Below, piece after piece: positions 51,001 to 63,000 of a DNA stretch of 64,000 bases. Source of the stretch: Branchiostoma floridae (lineage: Eukaryota > Chordata > Leptocardii > Amphioxiformes > Branchiostomatidae); the NCBI RefSeq assembly GCF_000003815.2, contig NC_049982.1:22155936-22219935 (forward strand). The letters run 5' to 3'. The position numbers and the translations under genes were made by a program. Numbering within the stretch: position 1 is the stretch's first letter; every line of letters begins with the position of its first letter. The notes under the pieces are model-generated. The model was given only the letters and a program-made list of their open reading frames with translations, searched no databases and had not been told where the DNA came from.

Positions 51001-54000
51001 AAAAACGTTACGGCAAGCTTGCAACCTTGCCGTAACGTTTTTGCCTGCATTTTAACAGGTACATGTATACAAATGCAATGCGTAGCTTGAACACGTCCGT
51101 TCACTGTTTAATTTGCAAGATTCCAAGGTCCCATTTTCTGAAGATAATGTTTTTCTGTGCAAATTTATCAATCTTGTTCATTCCGTGGCGGGCAACTTCT
51201 TCCTTGAGCGCCTGTTTGGTCGAATGCATGGCCGATTTACTGCCGCGTCTCAGCTGCTATTATAAAACTGGATGCCGAATGACATTTTGTGTTCTCTGCG
51301 TTGATAGGTCCAGCTCTGACGTACACCCGAGACAGTCTGAATTTAGGCCAATCAAAAAGCTGGGAACGCGGAGTATTTGCTAACAGCTTCCATTTTTCTG
51401 AGTTTTGATTGGCTATTATCAAAATGGATGCCGATTGTGTCCTGCGCGTTGATAGGTTCACCTCTGACGTACAACCGAGAAAGTGCGACTTTAGGCCAAT
51501 CAAAAAGCTTGAAACATGGAGTACATGGAGGCTTCCATTTGTTTCTGATTTCCGGTGAAATACTTGTAAGAAAACTATATGTGTGGCTTCGCCCACATAA
51601 ATAGATGTTCACAGTAGCTATCCATACCTTCTGAACCCGTAATACAAAAAATGTACTATGTTACTGGTAAAGGATATAACTGATAGATATCATTACCAGT
51701 TCCAGTAGCATTGTAATGTTCACAGGTGGAAGAGATTATGATAGCAGTTCTGTAGCACTAGCAGGGATGTCTGCAAAAATCTACAGTTCTGTGACAGTTG
51801 GTGATGGTTTCATCATCGTCATCACGGTGATGGGTTAGGGTTTGGGTTAGAAGGCAGAATAGGGCTAACATTTCTGTAGAAGTAGCAAGGATGTGTATAA
51901 AAACGTACAGTTCTGTAGCAGTGGCAGGGATGTCGTTGGGGATGCCCAGGAGACCCTTGTCCCTACAGTCTACAATCCCACCAGCACAGCTGCACAGCTC
52001 CGGACACATCTCGTTAACCACGCACTCCTTGGGCAGGTGGTCTTCCACACCTGGAAATAAAGGCAAGCAGTCAGACACATTATATCACAAGCAGATGGTA
52101 CAAACCAAATGCATTAGCTCTTTATTTTTACACAGGTTGGACAATTTGATGCAGTAATGCATGGAAACGCACTAAAATGAGAAAATAATAGCAAGCACTC
52201 CAGTTAGTAATTTTGGCCAAAGTATCTTTCATCCTGGCCGGGTCCTGTTTTAATGTACACATGTAATTAAAAAAACATGTCACAGGACTTGTTTAAAAGC
52301 TGCTCTTATATGGAGGTGTTAGATATCTGCCCTCAATATTTCGGTGATATTTACATCCAATGCAACCATGTACATATAAGGTGCTGAAAGATGTGATGAT
52401 TGCATCAATACCACTGGTAAGGGATCACCCAATATGATGCAGGGAACTTTTATAGCACTTAATACATTTATAGCACTGAGCAGTTGATTTCTTAACTATC
52501 TGGTCTGGTAGTGTTATATGAATGAAGTATCTCTTCAATTGTCAAAAGTGCCACATGACATTAGTGCTAGTCATTGACCGATGAATCCCATGCTAATAAC
52601 CCATTGCTCTATAACTGGTACGGGAAGGCATGTGCAGTTAGACTCAGAGTAAATACATACACAAGCCACATGACAACAAGGCAACATGCCACAGACAAAA
52701 ATGTTTACAAGGACACAAAGGGTCATCCCACTCTGATGGAGGGGGGGCAGGATGACCAGTTGTATCACTTACAAACGGCGCCTTTGTGGAGACCTGCACA
52801 GCCATGGACTGCAGTTAGGAGGAAACAAGAGGAAGCAAAACAGCTTTTACAGGACATCATGTTATCAACAGTTGAGTCATTAATGATGTAATGTGTTGGA
52901 CTGATCTGTACCTATATATAGACTTCTTTTGGATCTAAACTACCATGACAGCCACATCAAGCTACAGGATTTAAAAGAAACAAACATATCATATTGTATT
53001 GTCTAAACACCTGAGTCATGGGCTTGGAAAGGTAAACAACTGTACATAAAGTGTATTTATGTCCAACTCACATCCCATCCGGTTTACTCTGTGTGTCATG
53101 ACCAAACAACTATTTATGTAACAGTATAAATGTTTGTAGTTCTGGAAACACCTGTAAGACCCCCCTCACCTGGCAGGAAATGGACAAGTTGAGACCTGTG
53201 GGAGAGCTATCTTGATGACATTCACTTTCACACTTTCTTTTCCATGCATGCATGCCATTTCTTTCAACTTGCACATTGTTGTAGAAAGGGAACCAAAACA
53301 GCTTCTTTCACATGGCATCACACCCATACCCCCCAGAGCTCCTGACTGACGTCAATGGGAATATCATCTAAGCAAACTGGAGAGGAAAATGAGGATGGGA
53401 ATGTAAACAATTGTTACCAACCATCTTCCATACACGCGAGGGACGTGGTCTTAGGTTTAAGAGTTGGAGTGTTCTCACACCTGTGTGATTATTGTACGGG
53501 ATAAAACAAATACGCCCAGGTGTGTTTTATACATGTTTTCCTGCACGTTTGCCCATCATTATAATGGAGCAAGTACACCTTCACTATGTGTTGCCCTATC
53601 AACCTCACCAACACACCTGTGCCACTGACTTACCCACGGAATAAAACAAACAAGGCCCGGTCAACATACAACCCAAAATGAGCCTATGGTCACAACTATA
53701 CAAATTTACAGGACACACATGTTTGGGGATAAATTTGGCATGTTTGCTGTCTGCTTGGACAGAGCTTTACACACCTGTGCGAGTATTGTGATAAGTGTCA
53801 GGTGTGAAAGTACAAATACTCGACTGTACTGATGTTAAAAAACAACCTCCTCATACGTGACCCCTGCTGTATAAAGTTTATTCTTTATGACCATGTCAAA
53901 GTACCTTATCTTTCAGGACAAACAAGACAAAATCCATGTGTACACTTGTTAAGGTGTCTGCAAACAGCACTTATTTTGTTAAAGGGAGATTTTCACCTTG

Positions 54001-57000
54001 AAAAGCTGCAGTCAACTTGTAGTCCAAGTTCTTTCAACAAGTCCTTCTTATGAAGTTCACCATTTTCATGCAATTACCATGTAATTTTCATTCATCATCA
54101 AATATTCTACCCTTTCAGTTAAGAGAGGGAAACTGGTGCATTGATATTTTGTCCTTCTTGAATGCGCTTCTCTGTCAGATGCATTCAGTATTGTACGGAG
54201 CACTGCGAGAACTAGGAAGAATATCAGATTCTGTATCTGGGTTATGATGGTATTCCAAATCCTCTACAAGGCAATATGACTCTCTGCATTGCTTGGGTTT
54301 TCGAGGTGTCCAATATTGAGAATAAATGACCCCACCAGAAATCACCTGTAGGAACCAGGTGTGTCTTGCCCACCTGGCGGAAAGGTGAAGGGCAAATATG
54401 TACTTAAGGCACACTTCTGTAAATATCCGTTCAAATCATCTGGAGCATGACTTGTCCTTGAGCCTCAACGTGGGACAACTTAACACCATTTCTGGTCTCT
54501 TTGAGTAAAGACCAAGGATCACGTTAACTATTATACCTGTTCTTATAAAAGTCTATTTGCTACAAAACTATTTTTTTCTAAAAAAGAAAAAGAAACAAGA
54601 GGGGTAAGAGGTAAACACAAGTAAGAAACTGGACGAAGGTCAAGTACGTTCCAGCTGCAAACACTGCTCACTTTGATGTTGTTTTGTGACATGTTGATTT
54701 CATTTTCAAGTAGATTTGTTGTGTGAGGGCAACCTCTTCTCCTTTTAATATGACCACAATGTGACCTGTACCCTCCAGCCTGTTCTGCAGTCCAACAAAG
54801 TTATCCATAGATCCAGTCCCCCACTGGCCTGGTCTGACCTAAATAGAAGTGCCCACTGGGTTTTACATTTGAAGAATGCCCTGCACAGAGAAAGTTTGTT
54901 ACCAGCTAACTTTGTCTCACAGCATGTCCATGCTTTTAAAAACCTATCAATGTTTATGGTGTAATCTTTCCTTCATCAAAGATAGTTCCACTCAAAACAA
55001 GACTGTCTGATTATCACCTGAGTGAGACAATACAAGACAAGAAGCATAATTTTGCAATGGACAACCGCTGGGAACTAACCCATGTTTGTACCAGTAATAT
55101 AAGGGGAAATGTCATGAATGCTATCCCAAGGATGAAGTTTCTACTGTCTGACATTGGGGTTCCCTTCCCTACTACTGGATCATGTTATATCCTATTTCAG
55201 TAATATTAGAATGTGACCAAGGACATATTAAAATGATTTTAGTTTACTGACATTCACTGAACATCAGGATTGAAAACCCAACAGCTTGTGGATGAAGAAA
55301 GACAACATCACCACTACTACAAACCAATATGTGTTGTGTGTGGAACAGCTTCATGTCCTAAGCTAACATGCCAAGCATTGAAAGAATACTGAACACATTA
55401 TGCAAAGCAGTTGAATTTTTACTAGTTCATCTAATGATAAATAACCATGTCATGTTTCCAGCCATCCAAAAAAGAATGCAAACCACTATGCCTGACCTTA
55501 CTATGGTCCTGAGTATGAGTGATAACCCATGAACATGACAGGAAAATTATGGAGCTAGGGTTGTGACATGGTGGGGACCTTTATGGAGTGACAGGGAAAT
55601 ACGAGCTCACAGCTGGCTGAAGAGGAAAATTGGGGTCAACATTATGAAGCTGCAATTGCAGTAGAATACAGCTGTGATTATGATCCAAACTGATGATCAA
55701 CATTGGACAACAAGCAACGCTTTGTGAAAGAACATCAGAGGTCCATATTGCACAAAGATTTTTTGCAGGATATTACCCTGACAGTAAAGGTCTTCAAATA
55801 TCACTTTACCCAATCACCTCAAATATCAACCATTCATTTTTAAGAAATCACTGTTTGGTTGTNNNNNNNNNNNNNNNNNNNNNNNNNNNNNNNNNNNNNN
55901 NNNNNNNNNNNNNNNNNNNNNNNNNNNNNNNNNNNNNNNNNNNNNNNNNNNNNNNNNNNNNNCACTCATAGAGCATCCTCACATGTTTTAGGCAGGTGGT
56001 TAGAAAGGAGTTTAGCCAGCTCTACTTTAAAGCTTAGTGGTACATCTACATACGTAACAGAAAAGCTGCTAAGTCCTACATCAGGTGGCTGACAGACATG
56101 TGCAAGCTGCCATAGTTAGGCAGGCAGTCAGTAGATGCTGCTTGAACGATCACATCCACTGCACAGACTGGGACTAAAGGCTCATGTTTGCTGTACAGAT
56201 AGGTGTAGCCCCGTAAAGTGAAAAAAAAGCTACCATTGAAATTTTTAGTTTGAACAACTTGTCAGCTATTGTAGGTCATCACTATCAAGATGTTGAACTT
56301 GAGCTATCAAAGGGCTGCCAGCTGCTCACCATTCAGCTCAGGCATGACTGACATTGGAAAATGAACTAAAGGCTTTCAAGTCTGAGAAGAGAACTCTACA
56401 CAACTCCTATCTATCAAAAACTGTTTGGTCACTAGTAGTAACACAGAGGTTGCCTGGTTTGCATGTACATTGTAATCCAAACATGAAGCATTAAAAGGGG
56501 GGTGGGAAAAATTTGTCCCATTTGTCACACTTGATTATAATTTCCAACCCTTCCCACACACCCATGTTGTCCTTTTAGCACAGGCTTCACCTGTGGGAAT
56601 TCTTCCTTACCAAACCCTGTCAACTCTGTGCAGACCACACTGTATGAGAAGCCCAGGAGGGGAAGTAATTCCCTTCCCAGGACTACTGTTTCAGTTTAAT
56701 ACACATTTCGGAATACTTCAATTCCTGAGGGTCCCACAGGTCAGTATGATGTTGTTGGCCTGTAGTGACTGTCATGTCTGTAGATGCAGTGTGTAATTCT
56801 AGGACATCAAGTCTGAAGGCATATAGGCTGAGGGTCACACTTCAGCTTGTAAATCAGTGGTAACACCACCTCAGTTCTCTGACATATTGCTGATAACAAC
56901 AGTTTTAATACCTCCTAAATACACCCAAGGAAATTGGATGGCCAGTCAACCATAACAAAAAGGCATGGGAGCTTAGAGCTGGGACATTCCTTCTTTATGT

Positions 57001-60000
57001 GACCTTATGACAAGTCAAGGACTAGAGTTTCCACACTGGGTGTTTGAAATGAGAATTCCAAATGAACCAAATTTTTATCATCATCACCATCATTGTGCAC
57101 AATTTTGAAATGACTTTTCCACAAAGCAGGGAAAGCTTGAGGAAAATTATCACAGACCAGAAACTTTTTCAAACGAAATTTGTTCCAGCCTAATTCAGAA
57201 AAGAAAGACCATACTAACTAACCATTGCACAGGAACTCATTTCTCTGGAGCTCAGCGACGTGCACGTTTGACAGCAGCGCTGGAGCGGCACAACGGGTGA
57301 ACAGTCCGAGCCTCGGTCTCATACGCAGCCATTCCGCCAGCCAGGACAGGTGACAGTCACAGATCAGCTCATTGTTGGCGATACGGCTGCAAGAGAGGGA
57401 GCACACATCTACATGATTCAATCAGTCTCAGCATGGCCAATGATAGACTGATGTACAAAATGTAACATATCAGAAAATATTTCTGAATTTTGCATAGCAC
57501 TAAAGATGTCCTGAAGTTACATGACAATCCAGAGTAAAAGACCAACAACATATCAAAGCTGATAGACCAAATACAAAAATGTACTAGTTGTAAAATANNN
57601 NNNNNNNNNNNNNNNNNNNNNNNNNNNNNNNNNNNNNNNNNNNNNNNNNNNNNNNNNNNNNNNNNNNNNNNNNNNNNNNNNNNNNNNNNNNNNNNNNNNN
57701 NNNNNNNNNNNNNNNNNNNNNNNNNNNNNNNNNNNNNNNNNNNNNNNNNNNNNNNNNNNNNNNNNNNNNNNNNNNNNNNNNNNNNNNNNNNNNNNNNNNN
57801 NNNNNNNNNNNNNNNAACTTGAATATGTTGATACTTATGTACAGAACTCAATATTTACTTACCGAACATGGATTTGTATATTGCACAGTTAATAATTACT
57901 AACAGAGATTCCTCAAGAAATATTTACTTACAGAGATTGCACAAGTTGATATTTACTTACAGAATTTGCACAAGTTAATGATTACATTACTTACAGAACT
58001 TGCATTTCCTTCATTCCCCTCAGAGCTCCATCCTCGATGCACGAGAGTCTGTTGTTGTCAAGTTGCCTACAAAACAGGGGAGTTTGCTTTTTCTGGGCGG
58101 TTGTTATAAAGAAGCATCTTAAAAGCCTACAACTTGAGCTAGTCCTTCACAACAATCATACAATGTATATTATATGGATATCATTGCACTATTAGATTTG
58201 TACACTTGGCTCGAATACAAATACAAATTAATTTATCAAGTCAATGTCAACATTTGAGCCCTTTCTTCAAAGCTTACAGTTGTATGAGAAAATCAAAATA
58301 ATAAAAGATACTTACAAGTTCTTCATTTTGTTTGCCCCCTTGAATGTTTTCTTTGTCACAACTTGTATATGGTTATGGCTCAGATCACTGCATAGGGAAG
58401 ACAGAAGAGAAAAAATTTAACTTAAAAAGTCAATAGTGAATCATTCTAATATACAAAATGTAGTGTATCATTATGATGAAATAAAAGATTGATTTAACAT
58501 TATATCAATGACTCCAAAAAGATACCGGGTAGTTTAATATCATCTTTATTTTCCATTGATGTTAGAAAGAAAAATTAATGCTACTGTAAATATATATGAA
58601 GGCAATACATGCCTGGTTGGCTGTACCAATGATATACTAGAGCTATTTCATACATTTTGAATGCATTGAGAAACTGAAGTGTACTACTCTCATAAAGTAA
58701 TAAAATATGATGCCTCTCATGGCTCAGACCCAAGGCAACCATTTCTGCTGTGATGATTGGTAATACAATCAAACCTGCCCAAGTGGACCACTCAGTCTAC
58801 TGATAGAATATAGTCTATGTGGACAGTGGGCACCATAGGTAGGATTTTCTTTGGGAAAAATTATCTAAGGGGCCACGAAAAAGTAGTCATGGAGATGGTA
58901 GTCATTGGTACAGGTGTGGCTGCACCAGGAAAAAGAAGACAAGAAACAGGTCAGCAGAGAAGTGCTACCATCCACCTGTTCAAACTTCAACTCCAGTCTA
59001 ACTGGAGCACATCCGGCAAATCCCTGCTGCACACAGACTCAGCAGGTGAAGCTTTCAATTAGTGCTGTTGTAAAGTCAGTCAGGAGTGACACAAACATTG
59101 GAGGTGACCCAGTTTCCCGCACTATTCAGGTCTACAACCAACACCAAAAAGGTCTGGTCCAGCTTTCTTCACAAAATGACTCATAAAATTATACTTTTAT
59201 TGGGATAATTGTCAGCTGATCTCTCTTAATCTTGTAACTATTGCTACTTGGGGCATCAAAGAGATTTGCTACTTCATCGAAGGCCATTAGGCAATGCAGT
59301 TATTATACACCTTTATTTCACTGCTAATCTACCATGAAGGAGGATAATGTTCCAAGACCATTTATCCTTGAGCTCTGTTTCAGGCATACAAAGGAAATTA
59401 TGCTGAAATATCCTTTCATGTTCCGCCATTCAAGGGTAGATGAAGCTGTGGCGAATACAACATTCCTGACATTGTTGGGTAAAACATAACCTTGTGAGAA
59501 AAATAGCTTGGTAATGTGTGGATCAGTTTTGGATCCATCTTACTCACTTGCCCTTGACCTTCCTCCCTGAGAACATCATGTGTGTAGCTTAGAAAGTAAT
59601 CTGAACAAGAGAGAGAAGTGCCATTGAATTCCCAGCCCAGCCTGACTTGAAGCTCCAGGTTTGATAGACAAGAAGCACCTTCATGTCCAGCGTGTTGACA
59701 GGTGTGCTGTGGGCGACACCTGCAGCCTATTCTCCTTGCCAACACCTGTAGAAAACCACCTGAGCCGCCTGTAAACGGCTGATTAAGTCTCAAAGTACTT
59801 CTTCATCTAGCATGACGGGAGACGCACGGTCAAGACTATCATCACCTCATCACAGGAAGCCTTCCTGCGATGCTGAATTCACTTCAAAGAGGACTTGAGC
59901 TTTGTTGTGGGATCTCAATCCATCTAAAATGTTTTCTCTCTTTTGCTGCTAACTATCAAAGTGCTGTCAATCTGCCATTCTTTACTACATGCTCCATGAC

Positions 60001-63000
60001 ACAGGGTAGCAGGGAACTTGGCAGAGTTTATATATTAGAGCATCTTGCTTTGCTAAGTTGACATATTGGACAGGTAGGTACACAGCAAGTGGCACTTTGT
60101 TGGATTTACCTGGCCAATTGTTTGCCTTTACAATTGTCCCAATGTAAGCAAAGCAGGGGCTACCCTTAAAAGGGGTCATCTTGTCGTCCCTTTGACTCCC
60201 AACCTTACCACACACGGAGGTGCCGGCTGTTTGTTGTGCCGGACAGGTTAAGTTTCAGCCGGGATCTAAAGGTGAGGACTACCTCACCTGTGCTAACAAT
60301 GGCCACTGAATAGCTGTCATAGAACTGGGCTCGCTAATGATACATGGGACCTGGAGGGGGAGGGACTGACCAGGCATTATTTTGTCCAAGGTGTGATCTT
60401 GGTTACTGCTACATTGATTTACAGACTTGTAACTGAGGCTCCTTTCAAAGTTTACAGCACGTCTTTGCAAAGAATGGCAGCTATACCGCCCATAAACATT
60501 ATGGAAAAGCAAACACAAATATGAAGCCATTGCTGCCTGTGTGGCCTGCCGGGCAGATTGCTGTTGTTGCACGTGTTTGCCAATACTCCGTTTTAGAGCA
60601 TACCGCGCCGGTAACATTAAGCCGAGCTGTGTGTGGCACTTGTAGACTTAGCGGTAGCATTTCCTCCCTGCTGCTTGACGTGTCTGCATCTCAGGTGTGG
60701 AGTGATGGCTTCTTGCTCCCGACCAATTGTAGGGCAGGTTTTACTCCGAGGAGCACTGATTGTGCATCATCTTCCAAAAATGACTATGGGGGTTCAGTTA
60801 TGAAAGTTTCCAGACTTGTAGATGATGGATAAAACAGTCACATCTTAAACAGGTCCTACTATAGCCATTGGGTGTTCTCTCTGAGAAAACAATGAATATT
60901 AAGCATTTTGAAGAATCTCCTTGGAATGACAAGTTTGTCTCTATGTTGCTAGCCTATGTCATGGAAATATCTATCAAAGTTGACAGCTAGATGACAACTG
61001 ATTATCATTAATTGTAGGACAGTCTGGTCATCTTTCTTCATCACTAAGTTTAACTTAATTCAAAGCTTATTTGATCACCACAGCCTTAAAACTGAAATAC
61101 CATCCTACCGCAAGAAAAGGTGGATACGTTTCAGAAAAATCTCAGATATTCCAGTTGCTTCAAGGTAGAGACTTGCTTATCTATTCCAGAATGCGGCACA
61201 CTACAGCTTGACACGAAGTTATACACGCTGGCAGTAGACCTGATAAATTGGTGAAGTTCAGGCAATGTGACATGAAATATTCAAAAGGCATTTTAGGAGA
61301 TGGAAGAAGAAATCTGACCAGTTTCCTTTATTGATGGCCACTAGTCTCATGAGTGATCAGAACTGGCCAGCATGAAGGGCTACCAATTGGCTGGATTCCA
61401 GTGCACTACTGTTCCCTGTCTGACTTTTAACTGTAAACCACTTCAAACTTTGTTACTTTATAGGAAAGTTATGAGCCTACCAGGAGGTAGAGTTTGGAAG
61501 CTTTCCAAATGGACTTGAAAACTTCAGATGGAGTCTTCTCACAAGCCATTAACTACACAGCATGGGATCTTGAGTTTTTCTTATGGGTTTGCTGGGGACA
61601 AATCTATATTCCACCTGATGACCTGATGTTATAACTTTGAGAAGGCTGGAAAGTCTTTCTTAAAGGAAAAATTGTTTTTGATTTTAGACTGGGCATATGG
61701 GAAAAGCTGGAATTACTAGTGGGAAATAACCCAAATTTGTCATGGAGCAGATTTCAAAAAGAATAGGAGAATTGACGAGGATGGAAGTTGGCAGGTGAAG
61801 CTATGGGGGTGAGGAGTCTGCCCCACGGGTGGGGAGGTCTGCCCCCAGGCCCTCCAGGGTGTAGCAACACTATAACCAAACCTAGGTTGTCATAACTGAT
61901 GAAGGAGACACTATGGTTATGATGTTATGGGGTGTCAGGTCCATGGATGTTTAGATGACCTCTGATATGTAGGAGGTGGTCTACTCCCTGATATGAGCAT
62001 GACAATGTCCAGCCTGTACAGCCTTGCCTTTCATCTTTTGTACACTGCTGGTCAACAGCGGCTACAAAGTGTTGAGAGAGCATATCACAGCTAGCAACAT
62101 TTTACAGGCAAGGTAGTGAAAGACCTGCAGGAAAGCTTAAGAGTCTCTGAATCCATCAACCTCAGGTATCCCATGCCAACTCCTGCAATGAGCATGCAAT
62201 AGCACCAGCTCCACTTGCCCCCTCCATGGTGGCTGGCTCTCAGGTCCAACCCTGACAGGGCAGCCTTGACTGACCCACTATGGGTGGTAAACTGCTGCCC
62301 TCCCCCCACCAAGACATTTGGTTTTAATACATCTCTTATGGATTCTACACTTGCAACTTGGTAGCAGTTTCAAGTAGTGAGGCAGCAGGTAGTAGCAACT
62401 CTATTCAAACCAGATGTCGTACATGTCTGACAAATATGGTCTGTTTCTCAACTACAATTACCGGTACTTTATACAATGCACTTTACCATCATGGTAGAGG
62501 CCCAAATCATGTGTTGGTTTGCAGCAATTCATTAGTTTTACCTCTTCCCAATTGGAGCTTAAGCTTCTTTGATAGCAAATCGGAAACTTTGTATGAGACA
62601 TGGCTCTCCTACCTGTTCAACTTTCTGACAGGGAGCTTAAAGCAAACTAACTCAATTCATTACCCACCAACTTGATTTTCATTCCATCACCTAATGCACA
62701 GTTGCAACCACACCATTTTCATGCAGCATTGTGGTAATGTCAGAAATCATTTAGCCTCTATTTATACCACAATGATGGGAATGAAAGGTACCCACCCTGA
62801 CAACCCAGAGTGACCCACCCTGACAACCCAGAGTGACCCACCCTGACAACCCAGAGTGACCCACCCTGACAACCCAGAGTGACCCACCCTGACAACCCAG
62901 AGTGACCCACCCTGACAACCCAGAGAGACCCACCCTGACAACCCAGAGTGACCCAGCCTGACAACCCTGGGTGACCCACCCTGACAACCCCTTGGACAGC

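Larger units (their letters stand above)
50540..51600. other. CpG-rich patch in a slit intron, with tandem CCAAT-containing repeats
   Basis: Unlike the AT-rich surroundings, this stretch has many CpGs, a full CRE palindrome TGACGTCA (50580-50587), a tRNA-like segment and hairpin (separate entries), and a diverged tandem duplication. GATGCCGA at 51271 and 51427, CTCTGACGTACA-type sequence at about 51314 and 51462, and GCCAATCAAAAAGCT at 51347 and 51495 repeat about 148-156 bp apart. An inverted TTTTGATTGGCT lies between them. It could be an intronic promoter or a transposon. No coding sequence was found. Confidence 0.45.

Noticed and set aside
55693-56092. Open frames spanning N runs (also 57369-57851)
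   Set aside because: The N runs contain no sequence, so the frames have no meaning.
20198-58387. A miR-218 hairpin in a slit intron, as in vertebrate SLIT2 and SLIT3
   Set aside because: I looked for the mature sequence on both strands by eye and found no convincing match; a proper small-RNA search would be needed to exclude it.
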